A DNA stretch of 64,000 nucleotides, from contig NZ_CADFEB010000008.1 in the NCBI RefSeq assembly GCF_902833085.1, forward strand, positions 233,858 through 297,857. The letters run 5' to 3'. Below the pieces are notes generated by a model. The model was not told the DNA's origin. It was given only the letters and a program-made list of their open reading frames with translations, and made no database searches. Positions 50,194 through 60,807 of this stretch are shown here, piece by piece. A program made the position numbers and the translations under genes. Origin of the DNA: Burkholderia ubonensis (GTDB taxonomy: Bacteria > Pseudomonadota > Gammaproteobacteria > Burkholderiales > Burkholderiaceae). Positions within the stretch are counted from its first letter, which is position 1. Each line of letters begins with the position of its first letter.

Positions 50194-51504
50194 ATGAGCA
50201 CTTTTCCCACTCTCGACGCGTGGCTTTCGCATCTCGAGCGCGCGCACCCGGTCGGCATCGACATGGGCCTCACCCGCATCGGCCAGGTCAAGGCGGCGCT
50301 CGGGCTCGAATTCGCGTGCCCGGTGATCACGGTCGGCGGCACCAACGGCAAGGGCTCGACCTGCGCGTTCCTCGAGACGATCCTCGTGCGCGCCGGCTAC
50401 AAGGTCGGCTGCCACACGTCGCCGCACCTGCTCGCGTTCAACGAGCGGGCGAGGGTGAACGGCGAGACGGTCGCCGACGACGAGCTGCTGCCGCATTTCG
50501 AGGCCGTCGAAGCGGCGCGCACGTCGCTGCCGGAGCCGGTGTCGCTCACGTACTTCGAATTCACGACGCTCGCGATCCTGCACCTGTTCGCGGCGCGCGG
50601 GCTCGACGCGGTGATCCTCGAAGTCGGCCTCGGCGGCCGGCTCGACGCGGTCAACATCATCGACACCGACTGCGCGATCGTCACGAGCATCGACATCGAT
50701 CACACCGAATACCTCGGCGACACGCGCGAAAAGATCGCGTTCGAGAAGGCCGGGATCTTCCGGCCGGGCAAGCCCGCGATCTGCGGCGATCCGGCTGTAC
50801 CGCAAACGCTGATCGACCACGCGGACGCGATCGGTGCGGACCTGTGGCTCGTCGGCCGCGATTTCCGCTACGAGGCGCAGCCCGGCGCGGAGCGCCAGCA
50901 GTGGAGCTACCTCGGCCGCGACAAGCGCTATCCGGCGCTCGCATACCCGGCGCTGCGCGGCGCGAATCAACTGATCAATGCGTCGGCGGCGCTCGCCGCG
51001 CTCGAATCGCTGCGCGCGGTGCTGCCGGTGTCCGCGCAGGACATCCGGCTCGGGCTCGCGAACGTCGAGCTGCCGGGCCGCTTCCAGGTGCTGCCGGGCA
51101 AGCCGGCGATCGTGCTCGACGTCGCGCACAATCCGCATGCGGCGGCCGTGCTCGCGCAGAATCTCGGCAACATGGGCTTCTTCCCGTACACGTACGCGGT
51201 GTTCGGCGCGATGCACGACAAGGATATCGACGGCGTGCTGCGGCACCTGAAGGGCGAGATCGACCACTGGTGCGTGACGGACCTGCCGCTGCCGCGCGCG
51301 GCGAGCGCTGAACAGCTGGAAGCCGCGCTGCGCCACGCGGGCGTCGAGGACGGCCCGGATTCGAGCGTCACGCGCCACGCGTCGCCGGCCGATGCGTTTC
51401 GCGATGCACTAAAAAGAGCATCGGAGAATGATAGAATCGTGGTTTTCGGCAGTTTCCATACGGTAGCTGGCGTGATGGCCTATCGTAAATCGCAGCAACA
51501 CTGA
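50194..51504 (+). CDS. folC: Folylpolyglutamate synthase / dihydrofolate synthase
   Basis: 436-aa Mur-ligase-type enzyme that adds glutamate to dihydropteroate and folates. The ATP loop is TVGGTNGKGSTCAFL (about 48-62), followed by SPHLLAFNERARVNG and the C-terminal LDVAHNPHAAAVL segment. It starts after the accD terminator, so it needs its own promoter; no clear one was identified. The SPOR gene follows after 29 bases. Confidence 0.96.
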   Translation: MSTFPTLDAWLSHLERAHPVGIDMGLTRIGQVKAALGLEFACPVITVGGTNGKGSTCAFLETILVRAGYKVGCHTSPHLLAFNERARVNGETVADDELLPHFEAVEAARTSLPEPVSLTYFEFTTLAILHLFAARGLDAVILEVGLGGRLDAVNIIDTDCAIVTSIDIDHTEYLGDTREKIAFEKAGIFRPGKPAICGDPAVPQTLIDHADAIGADLWLVGRDFRYEAQPGAERQQWSYLGRDKRYPALAYPALRGANQLINASAALAALESLRAVLPVSAQDIRLGLANVELPGRFQVLPGKPAIVLDVAHNPHAAAVLAQNLGNMGFFPYTYAVFGAMHDKDIDGVLRHLKGEIDHWCVTDLPLPRAASAEQLEAALRHAGVEDGPDSSVTRHASPADAFRDALKRASENDRIVVFGSFHTVAGVMAYRKSQQH

Positions 51505-51533
51505 CTGACGGGCAGTTTCGGACTCAGCCATTC

Positions 51534-52403
51534 ATGGGAATTTTCTCGTTCGGCAAGAAAGACGACGACGCGCCCACCCGGCGCGGCGGTCGTACCGGGA
51601 CCTCCCGGAACGTGCGTAGCGAGCGCACTGAACGCACAGAACGCGTCGAGCGGCGCTCGCGCCGCACCGAGCGTCCGGAATCGGACGCACTGCTCCTCGA
51701 TCCGACCCTTCCAGAAAAGCAACGCGCGCGCCGCCGCCTCGTCGGCGCGATCGCGCTCGTGGTGGCCGCCGTCATCGTGCTGCCGATGGTGCTCGATTCG
51801 CACCCGAAGCCGGTGACCGACGACATCGCGATCGACATTCCCAACCGCCCCGCGCACCATGCGGCCCCGTCGCGCGACGAGGATGCGTCCGACGTGCAGG
51901 CCGGCGTCGCGCACGACGAGCCGCCCGCGTCCGACACGGCCGCGACGGCCAATGCCGGCGCGGCCACGGACGTCGCGAAGGATGCCGCCAGGCCGGCGGC
52001 GAAACCCGACACCGCCACGACCACCGCAAGCGTCGCGCCGAAGCCCGCTCCGGCGGCGGCCGCACCTGCTCAACCAGCCAAGCCGGCCAAGCCGGCGGCG
52101 CCGAAGCCCGCGCCCGCGGCCGTCGCGAACGCCGATGCCGGCGGTGCGGACGGCGGCGACGCGGCGACGCCGTCGTCGCCTGCCGGCGCGCGGTTCGCGG
52201 TGCAGCTCGGCGCGTTCAAGGACGACGCGACGGCCCGCTCGTGGGCGACCAAGTTGAAATCGGCGGGTGTGCCCGCATATGTCGAACACCGCAAGCAGGC
52301 GGACGGCAGCACGGCTACACTGTTGCGTGCCGGTCCGTTCGCGGATCGCGCGGCGGCGTCCGCGGCGATCGCGAAGGTGCGCGAAGCCGGGCTGACCCAG
52401 TAA
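51534..52403 (+). CDS. SPOR domain protein (DedD-like)
   Basis: 289-aa bitopic protein: Arg-rich cytoplasmic N-tail (1-65), one membrane helix (about 70-86, GAIALVVAAVIVLPMVL), a long Ala/Pro/Lys periplasmic linker, and a C-terminal SPOR domain (about 215-289, RFAVQLGAFKDDATA to LTQ). SPOR domains bind septal peptidoglycan lacking stem peptides, so it likely acts at division like DedD. It is six bases ahead of cvpA. Confidence 0.92.
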   Translation: MGIFSFGKKDDDAPTRRGGRTGTSRNVRSERTERTERVERRSRRTERPESDALLLDPTLPEKQRARRRLVGAIALVVAAVIVLPMVLDSHPKPVTDDIAIDIPNRPAHHAAPSRDEDASDVQAGVAHDEPPASDTAATANAGAATDVAKDAARPAAKPDTATTTASVAPKPAPAAAAPAQPAKPAKPAAPKPAPAAVANADAGGADGGDAATPSSPAGARFAVQLGAFKDDATARSWATKLKSAGVPAYVEHRKQADGSTATLLRAGPFADRAAASAAIAKVREAGLTQ

Positions 52404-52409
52404 CGCGCG

Positions 52410-52904
52410 ATGCTGACGGCTTTCGACTACGCTGTATTGGCGGTGATTGCGTTGTCGGCGCTGCGCGGTGCGTGGCGCGGCTTCGTGTCGGAGATTTTCG
52501 GGCTGATCGGCTGGATCGCGGCGATCGTGATCGCCAGCCGCTACGTCGGGCTCGTGGTGCCGTATATCCCGGCAACCTGGCCGGGCGGCGCGCTGACGCA
52601 GTGGGTGCTCGCGTTCGCGCTGCTCGTGATCGGCGTCGTGTTCGTCGCCGGCGTCGCGAACGCGCTGCTGTCGCGGATCGCGCAGGTAACGGGGCTCGGC
52701 GGGGTCGACCGGTCGCTCGGCATGATGTTCGGGCTCGTGCGCGGCGGCGTGATGGTAGTGCTGCTGGTCGCCGCGGCGGGGCTGACCGAGCTGCCCAAAC
52801 AGGAATTCTGGCGCAATGCGCTTTTGCGTCCGCTGGCCGAAGAGGGCGTGCATGGGCTGAAATCGCTCTTGCCCGACGGCATGGCCCAGTACGTGCGCGT
52901 GTGA
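52410..52904 (+). CDS. cvpA: CvpA family membrane protein
   Basis: 164 aa with four hydrophobic helices, starting FDYAVLAVIALSALRGAWRGFVSEIFGL, the CvpA signature. Linked in enterobacteria to colicin V production and envelope homeostasis. Its position directly before purF is the classic cvpA-purF order. Molecular role not settled. Confidence 0.93.
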   Translation: MLTAFDYAVLAVIALSALRGAWRGFVSEIFGLIGWIAAIVIASRYVGLVVPYIPATWPGGALTQWVLAFALLVIGVVFVAGVANALLSRIAQVTGLGGVDRSLGMMFGLVRGGVMVVLLVAAAGLTELPKQEFWRNALLRPLAEEGVHGLKSLLPDGMAQYVRV

Positions 52905-52959
52905 TCACCGCGCGGCCGGGCAGGACGGAACCGTTTTTGTATTCTCAGAAGGACATGCC

Positions 52960-54495
52960 ATGTGCGGCATCGTAGGCGTTATTTCCCAATCCCCGGTCAA
53001 CCAGCTGATCTATGACAGCCTGCTGCTGCTGCAGCACCGCGGTCAGGATGCGGCGGGCATCGCGACGGCGGACGGCAGCAATTTCCATATGTACAAGGCG
53101 AACGGCATGGTGCGCGACGTGTTCCGCACGCGCAACATGCGCAGCCTGCCCGGCACGTACGGGATCGGCCAGGTCCGCTATCCGACCGCCGGTTCGGCGT
53201 CGAGCGAGGCGGAGGCGCAGCCGTTCTACGTGAACGCGCCGTTCGGGATCATCCTCGCGCACAACGGCAACCTGACGAACTGGCAGCAGCTCAAGGACGA
53301 GATGTTCCGGATCGACCGCCGGCACCTCAACACCAACTCCGACAGCGAAGTGCTGCTCAACGTGTTCGCGCACGAGCTGCAGCTGTCGACGACGGGCCTC
53401 GAGCTCGATCCGGCCGCTGTGTTCAAGGCGGTCGCGGGCGTCCATCGCCGCCTGGAGGGCTCGTACGCGATCGTGTCGCTGATCGCCGGCTACGGCCTGC
53501 TCGCGTTCCGCGATCCGTTCGGCATCCGTCCGCTCTGCATCGGCAAGCTGGAAACCGAGCACGGCACCGAATGGATGCTCGCGTCGGAATCGGTCGCGGT
53601 CGAAGGCATCGGCTTCGAGTTCGTGCGCGACGTGCAGCCGGGCGAGGCGATCTTCATCGACCAGGCCGGCAACTTCCACAGCCAGCAGTGCGCGGAGGCG
53701 CCGACGCTCAACCCGTGCATGTTCGAATACGTGTATCTCGCGCGTCCGGATTCGTGCCTCGACGGCGTGCCGGTCTACAACGTGCGCCTGCGCATGGGCG
53801 ACTATCTGGCCGAGAAGATCAAGCGCGAGCTGCCGAACGTGCCGATCGACGTGGTGATGCCGATTCCCGATTCGTCGCGGCCGGCCGCGATGCAGGTGGC
53901 CGCGAAGCTCGGCGTCGAGTATCGCGAAGGCTTCTTCAAGAACCGCTACGTCGGCCGCACGTTCATCATGCCGGGCCAGGCGGTGCGCAAGAAGTCGGTG
54001 CGCCAGAAGCTCAACGCGATGAGCATCGAGTTCAAGGACAAGCACGTGCTGATCGTCGACGATTCGATCGTGCGCGGCACGACGTCCCACGAAATCGTGC
54101 AGATGGCGCGCGACGCGGGCGCGAAGTCGGTGATCTTCGCGTCGGCGGCGCCGCCGGTGAAGTTCCCGAACGTGTACGGCATCGACATGCCGACGCGCGG
54201 CGAGCTCGTCGCGCACGGCCGCAGCGACGAAGAAGTCGCGAAGATCATCGGCGCCGACCACCTGATCTACCAGGACGTCGACGACCTGCGCCGCGCGGTG
54301 CGCGACATCAACCCGAAGCTCGAGCGCTTCGAGGCGTCGTGCTTCGACGGCAACTACATCACCGGCAACGTGACGCCCGAGTATCTCGATTCGATCGAGC
54401 GCGCGCGTCTCGCACCGGCGTCGCAGGCCGACCGCGACACGAGCGGCGAAGGCGCCGCGCGCTCGCAGATGAACCTGCAGCTGTCGGTCGAGTGA
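52960..54495 (+). CDS. purF: Amidophosphoribosyltransferase
   Basis: 511-aa first committed enzyme of purine synthesis. The Ntn nucleophile Cys2 comes directly after Met (MCGIVGVI), so no propeptide is needed. The glutaminase loop includes YPTAGSA, and the PRPP motif is VLIVDDSIVRGTTS near 363-376. Co-oriented with cvpA, 55 bases apart. The SAM-II-like element follows its stop by about 40 bases. Confidence 0.97.
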   Translation: MCGIVGVISQSPVNQLIYDSLLLLQHRGQDAAGIATADGSNFHMYKANGMVRDVFRTRNMRSLPGTYGIGQVRYPTAGSASSEAEAQPFYVNAPFGIILAHNGNLTNWQQLKDEMFRIDRRHLNTNSDSEVLLNVFAHELQLSTTGLELDPAAVFKAVAGVHRRLEGSYAIVSLIAGYGLLAFRDPFGIRPLCIGKLETEHGTEWMLASESVAVEGIGFEFVRDVQPGEAIFIDQAGNFHSQQCAEAPTLNPCMFEYVYLARPDSCLDGVPVYNVRLRMGDYLAEKIKRELPNVPIDVVMPIPDSSRPAAMQVAAKLGVEYREGFFKNRYVGRTFIMPGQAVRKKSVRQKLNAMSIEFKDKHVLIVDDSIVRGTTSHEIVQMARDAGAKSVIFASAAPPVKFPNVYGIDMPTRGELVAHGRSDEEVAKIIGADHLIYQDVDDLRRAVRDINPKLERFEASCFDGNYITGNVTPEYLDSIERARLAPASQADRDTSGEGAARSQMNLQLSVE

Positions 54496-54534
54496 CGCCG
54501 CTGCACGCCGTCGTACAGGCGTGATAGGATGTGG

Positions 54535-54600
54535 CCTTGCGTCGATTTGATTTCAGCTTGCGGACGCGGGGTTTCATCCCAAAACAGCTAAAGCGAAGGC
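54535..54600 (+). promoter_or_regulatory. SAM-II-like riboswitch aptamer upstream of metZ
   Basis: P1 stem CCTTGCGTC/GACGCGGGG (54535-54543 with 54563-54571; two G-U and flanking G-C pairs). The 19-nt loop begins GATTTG and contains AGCTTGCG. The 3' strand holds AAAACAGCTAAAG at 54581-54593, followed by AAGG. GAUUUG, GCUUGC and GCUAAA are the conserved SAM-II landmarks, and the gene controlled (homocysteine synthesis) is a classic SAM-II target. A small extra GGG-TTTCAT-CCC hairpin sits between P1 and the 3' strand. Confidence 0.75.
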
Positions 54601-54642
54601 CGGCGGCAGCCGGCCTGAGTCGACCGCTGTCGTACCGCACGA

Positions 54643-54676
54643 AGCCCGCTGATGCCGATGCATAGCGGGCTTTTTT
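54643..54676 (+). terminator. Intrinsic terminator between riboswitch and metZ
   Basis: 8-bp stem AGCCCGCT/AGCGGGCT (54643-54650 with 54664-54671), 13-nt loop, then TTTTTT. It lies 43 bases after the aptamer and 55 bases before the metZ start. It could be the riboswitch output or the end of purF read-through. Confidence 0.88.
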
Positions 54677-54730
54677 GTTTGGTCTGGTCCGTGCGGCGCA
54701 GCACGGACATCGAAAACGGAAAAACGGAAC

Positions 54731-55921
54731 ATGGACGACTCCCTCAACTTCGACACGCTTGCCGTGCGCGCGGGCACGCTGCGCAGCGACTTCAACGAGC
54801 ACTCGGAAGCGCTGTTCCTCACGTCGAGCTTCTGCTTCAAGAGCGCGGCCGAGGCGGCCGAGCGCTTCGCGAACTCGGAAGACTATTTCACGTATTCGCG
54901 CTTCACCAATCCGACCGTGACGATGTTCCAGGACCGTCTCGCGGCGCTCGAGGGCGGCGAGGCGTGCATCGCGACCGCGTCCGGAATGGCCGCGATCATG
55001 TCGGTCGTGATGGCCGCGCTGCAGGCGGGCGACCACCTGGTCAGTTCGCGCAGCCTGTTCGGCTCGACGCTGGGGATGTTCTCGCAGATCTTCAGCAAGT
55101 TCGGCATCACGACGACCTTCGTCGATCCGACCGACCTGAACGCGTGGCAGGAAGCGGTGCGGCCGGAAACGAAGATGTTCTTCCTCGAGACGCCGTCGAA
55201 CCCGCTGACCGAGCTTGCGGACATCGAAGCGATCGGCAAGATCGCGAAGGCCGCGAACGCGCTGTTCGTCGTCGACAACTGTTTCTGCAGCCCCGTGCTG
55301 CAGCAGCCGCTGAAGCTCGGCGCGGACGTCGTGATGCACTCGGCGACGAAGTTCCTCGACGGCCAGGGCCGCGTGCTCGGCGGCGCGCTGGTCGGCTCGA
55401 AGGAATTCATCATGGGCAAGGTGTTCCCGTTCGTGCGTAGCGCCGGGCCGACGCTGTCCGCGTTCAATGCGTGGGTGCTGCTGAAGGGGATGGAGACGCT
55501 GTCGCTGCGCGTCGAGCGGCAGTCGGCGAACGCGCTGGAGATCGCGCGCTGGCTCGATGCGCATCCGGCCGTCGCGCGCGTGTTCTATCCGGGGCTCGAA
55601 TCGCATCCGCAGCACGCGCTCGCGAAGCGCCAGCAGAAGGCGGGCGGCGCGATCGTGTCGTTCGAGTTGAAGGGCGACACGCCCGAGCAGCAGCGCGCGA
55701 ACGCGTGGCGCGTGATCGACGGCACGAAGCTGATTTCGATCACCGGCAACCTCGGCGACACGCGTACGACGATCACCCATCCGGCGACCACCACGCACGC
55801 CCGCGTCACACCGGAAGCGCGCGCGGCGGCGGGGATCACCGAAGGGCTGATCCGGCTCGCGGTCGGTCTCGAGGATGCGACGGACTTGCGCAACGATCTC
55901 GCGCGCGGGCTCGAAGGCTGA
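54731..55921 (+). CDS. metZ: O-succinylhomoserine sulfhydrylase
   Basis: 396-aa PLP enzyme of the Cys/Met-metabolism family that makes homocysteine from O-succinylhomoserine and sulfide. The PLP lysine is in MHSATKFLDGQGR near residue 209, and the cofactor loop is ATASGMAAIMS. The SAM-II-like element and terminator in its leader point to repression by S-adenosylmethionine. It faces bceM, with a hairpin between. Confidence 0.93.
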   Translation: MDDSLNFDTLAVRAGTLRSDFNEHSEALFLTSSFCFKSAAEAAERFANSEDYFTYSRFTNPTVTMFQDRLAALEGGEACIATASGMAAIMSVVMAALQAGDHLVSSRSLFGSTLGMFSQIFSKFGITTTFVDPTDLNAWQEAVRPETKMFFLETPSNPLTELADIEAIGKIAKAANALFVVDNCFCSPVLQQPLKLGADVVMHSATKFLDGQGRVLGGALVGSKEFIMGKVFPFVRSAGPTLSAFNAWVLLKGMETLSLRVERQSANALEIARWLDAHPAVARVFYPGLESHPQHALAKRQQKAGGAIVSFELKGDTPEQQRANAWRVIDGTKLISITGNLGDTRTTITHPATTTHARVTPEARAAAGITEGLIRLAVGLEDATDLRNDLARGLEG

Positions 55922-55930
55922 GCTCGGCGC

Positions 55931-55969
55931 GCGGCGTGGTGGGCGGTTGACCGACGCTCGCCACGCCGC
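55931..55969. terminator. Hairpin between convergent metZ and bceM
   Basis: 9-bp stem GCGGCGTGG/CCACGCCGC (55931-55939 with 55961-55969) with a 21-nt loop. There is no T-run on either side, so this is only a moderate terminator candidate. Confidence 0.45.
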
Positions 55970-55978
55970 CGGAACGCG

Positions 55979-57971
<1,993 letters not shown>

Positions 57972-57992
57972 CTAGTCGAAACGATGGAAAAA

Positions 57993-59072
57993 TCAGGCGG
58001 TGGTGCGCGCCGCCGCCGGCAATGCGCTGCGCACGGGGCCGCGCGTCAGGCGCCGCTCGAAGCCGTACCAGCTCGCGGTTGCATACGCGAGCGTGATCGC
58101 GAGCGCGAGCACGGCGGTGAGGTAGTGGTTCAGGTGCAGCGGCCACAGCGCGTACAGCACGCTCAGGTGGATCAGGTACACGGTGTAGCTGACGGTGCCC
58201 ACGTAGACGAGCGCGGGGTTCGTCAGCACGCGCTGCACGAAGCCGCGGCCGCGCAGCGCGATCACGACGATCGACGTGCACAGCAGCAGCGAGACGCTGT
58301 AGAGCGCCGCGTTCGACAGCGGCGTGTTCGCCGCGCGAAAGCGCGGGAACGACAGGTGCAGCCAGCCGAGGATCGCGAGCGCCACGAGCGCGCCGGCGAT
58401 CGCGAGCGGGTAGAACGGCTCCAGCGCGCGCCGGTCGCGGCGCAGCACGATCGCGAGCAGCGCGCCCGCGGCGAGCAGGTCCATGCGGAACGGCGTCAGG
58501 TAGTAGATCGGCCAGAACGAATCGAACCACGGCGTCGCGAGCGCGCGCAGCACCGGCGCCGCGACGATCAGCGCGGCCGCGATCCACAGCAGCGCGCGTT
58601 CCGAGCACCACAGCACGACGAACGGCCAGAAGATGTAGAACTGCTCCTCGACCGCGAGCGACCACAGCACGTTGAGGCTGTCGTGGCCGATGCTGCCGAG
58701 CGACAGCCCGATGTTGGTCGAGAAGAACGCGAACCACGGCCAGTGCGGCAGCCAGCTCGTGCCGAACAGCAGCGTCGACACGACGAGCAGCAGCGCGTAC
58801 GGCGGCAGGATGCGGCGCACGCGCCGCGCGTAGAAATGGCTGAAGTAGGACTGCCCGCGCGCCTTGCGCTCGAGCAGGATGCCGGTGATCAGCAGCCCGC
58901 TCAGCACGAAGAACAGGTCGACGCCCATCCACAGCGGCGCCTTCAGTGAGTGCTGCAGGAACACCGCGCCCACGGCGATCGCGCGCAGCCCGTCGAGCTG
59001 GACGATGCGGCCATGGTGCGGCACGGGCGTGTCGGCTGCGCGCCGCGCAATCGATGCGTGAACGTCATTCAT
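57993..59072 (-). CDS. bceO: Acyltransferase family 3 (OafA-like) membrane protein
   Basis: 359-aa integral-membrane O-acyltransferase with about ten helices. The family opening IVQLDGLRAIAVGAVFLQHS contains the catalytic His, and RKARGQSYFSHFYARRVRRILPP is the conserved Arg loop. Probably O-acetylates the exopolysaccharide repeat unit. Its 5' end lies only about 7-13 bases from an insertion element, so its native ribosome site and promoter may be displaced. Confidence 0.83.
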   Translation of the reverse strand: MNDVHASIARRAADTPVPHHGRIVQLDGLRAIAVGAVFLQHSLKAPLWMGVDLFFVLSGLLITGILLERKARGQSYFSHFYARRVRRILPPYALLLVVSTLLFGTSWLPHWPWFAFFSTNIGLSLGSIGHDSLNVLWSLAVEEQFYIFWPFVVLWCSERALLWIAAALIVAAPVLRALATPWFDSFWPIYYLTPFRMDLLAAGALLAIVLRRDRRALEPFYPLAIAGALVALAILGWLHLSFPRFRAANTPLSNAALYSVSLLLCTSIVVIALRGRGFVQRVLTNPALVYVGTVSYTVYLIHLSVLYALWPLHLNHYLTAVLALAITLAYATASWYGFERRLTRGPVRSALPAAARTTA

Positions 59073-59078
59073 GCGATT

Positions 59079-60411
59079 TGCTCTGAGAAACCCCGTCGTT
59101 CCTCCGAAGGGGACTTCCTTCGGGGCGTAGGATGGGGAGTGAAAGGAGTGCGGCCGAGTGGCCGCTTTTCCCAGGCTTGAGGCCCACGCGAACCTATGAC
59201 ATGGTGTGATGCATGGACATCAAGCGTGCCTACCGATTCCGGTTCTACCCGACGCCCGAGCAAGCAGTGATGCTTGCCCGGACGTTCGGGTGCGCGCGCT
59301 TTGTGTATAACCACATGCTGCGGATGCGTACCGATGCGTGGCATCAACGCCAGGAACGTGTCGGCTATCACGAAACCTCCGCCGCGCTCACCGCGCTGAA
59401 GCAAACGCCCGAACATGGCTGGCTGAACGAAGTCAGCTCAGTGCCGCTCCAGCAGGCATTGCGCCATTTGCAGACGGCGTTCGCGAACTTCTTCGCCAAG
59501 CGCGCCAAGTACCCGAACTTCCGGCGCAAGGACGGTGCGCAATCGGCCGAGTACACGGCGAGCGCTTTCAGATGGGATGGCACTTCGCTGAAGCTGGCGA
59601 AGATGGATGCGCCGCTCGCGATCCGCTGGTCGCGCAGGATTCCGTCGGGGGCGAAGGTGACCACCGTCACGGTGTCAAAAGACACCGCAGGCCGATACCA
59701 CGTATCCCTGCTTTGCGACGACGTGGTTTCCGCAAAATCGGAAGCAATCGGCAAGGTCGGCATCGACTTCGGGTTGACAGATTTTGTCGTTCTTTCGACG
59801 GGCGAGAAGATCGCTGCACCGAACGCGTTTCGCAAGAACGAATCCAGGCTCGTCAAGCTGCAACGACGGCTGGCAAGGAAGCAAAAGGGTTCCGCCAATC
59901 GCAGGAAGGCGAGACTCAAGGTCGCACGCATGCATGCCCGCATAGCAGATGCCCGCAGGGATTTCCTGCACAAGCTTTCGACGCGTTTGATCAACGAAAA
60001 CCAAGTGATCGCGATCGAAAGCCTTGTCGTCAGCCACATGCTGAAGAATCGAAAGCTCGCGAAATCGATCAGCGATGCCGGCTGGTCGGAATTCGTGCGG
60101 CAGCTGACGTACAAGGCCAGATGGTACGGCCGCACGTTGATCGGCATCGATCGCTGGTATCCATCCAGCAAGCGATGCGCCGATTGCGGGCATACCGTCG
60201 CCAGCCTGCCGTTGAAGGTGCGCGCATGGGACTGTCCGGGATGCGGATTAACCCACGACCGCGACATCAACGCCGCGCGTAACGTTTTGGCCGCCGGACT
60301 GGCGGTGTCAGCCCATGGAGAAAGCGTAAGTCCCATGTCTCTTTGAGGCGATGTCGGGTTGCATTCGGTGAAGTGGGAATCTCCTTCCTTTGGGGTAAGG
60401 AGAGCAGTCAA
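59079..60411 (+). mobile_element. IS200/IS605-type element with tnpB only
   Basis: A left-end hairpin (CCGAAGG/CCTTCGG, 59104-59110 with 59117-59123) and a right-end hairpin (CTCCTT/AAGGAG, 60381-60386 with 60397-60402), ending near TCAA at 60408-60411, frame a single tnpB gene with no tnpA. This is the IS1341-like layout, which needs a TnpA in trans. The exact left edge is uncertain (59079-59090). The hexamer GCGATT flanks both sides (59073 and 60412), possibly by chance. Confidence 0.75.
59213..60346 (+). CDS. tnpB: RNA-guided nuclease TnpB (IS605 OrfB family)
   Basis: 377 aa, full-length TnpB. The N-terminal wedge segment is RAYRFRFYPTPEQAVMLARTFG. The RuvC acidic residues appear in GIDFGLTDF, AIESLVV and THDRDINAARN. 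The zinc ribbon is CADCG and CPGCG. All catalytic residues are intact, so it could act as an omega-RNA-guided DNA nuclease that protects the element copy. The omega-RNA would span the gene's 3' end to about 60411. Confidence 0.95.
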   Translation: MDIKRAYRFRFYPTPEQAVMLARTFGCARFVYNHMLRMRTDAWHQRQERVGYHETSAALTALKQTPEHGWLNEVSSVPLQQALRHLQTAFANFFAKRAKYPNFRRKDGAQSAEYTASAFRWDGTSLKLAKMDAPLAIRWSRRIPSGAKVTTVTVSKDTAGRYHVSLLCDDVVSAKSEAIGKVGIDFGLTDFVVLSTGEKIAAPNAFRKNESRLVKLQRRLARKQKGSANRRKARLKVARMHARIADARRDFLHKLSTRLINENQVIAIESLVVSHMLKNRKLAKSISDAGWSEFVRQLTYKARWYGRTLIGIDRWYPSSKRCADCGHTVASLPLKVRAWDCPGCGLTHDRDINAARNVLAAGLAVSAHGESVSPMSL

Positions 60412-60807
60412 GCGATTAGGTGATATATCGAATCGAAATCGATTCTAGGGAAAAGAAATCGGCAAAAAAACGCGCGTCATTGGGTTGACGGAAATCATCC
60501 GATTTCCTTTCATGCGCATTGCTCGAAGATAATTTCTCGGCCGAAATGCCCGGGCCGGGCGCTCCGGCGCGGCACTTTCTACAGCTTCACCCCCGTCGAG
60601 CGGTCGTTCTTGCCGCTTCGCCATGTGTTTCCGAATGGGTTCGGGCTCGATATTTCACGCAGAAACATCCTCAAATATTTCCAAATTTCTTGTGATTAAT
60701 TTTGCTTGTAACCTGCATCGCGACGTTTGAAACCCATTTAGCGATGCGGCATTCGCGCGGCTGCGGCCGCCGCGCCGGATCGCTGAAGCATCGAGTGGAG
60801 AAGCGCA
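60412..60807. other. Promoter region between the insertion element and bceP
   Basis: 396 bases with no gene. It holds the perfect inverted repeat GAATCG-AAAT-CGATTC at 60430-60445 and AT-rich stretches around 60450-60540 and 60660-60720. A TTGACG -35-like box lies at 60484-60489. Before the insertion this was probably the shared divergent promoter for bceO-N-M and bceP-Q. Confidence 0.5.

Noticed and set aside
59073-60417. GCGATT target-site duplication around the TnpB element
   Set aside because: IS200/IS605 elements do not make target duplications and the left edge is uncertain; a 6-bp match can occur by chance.
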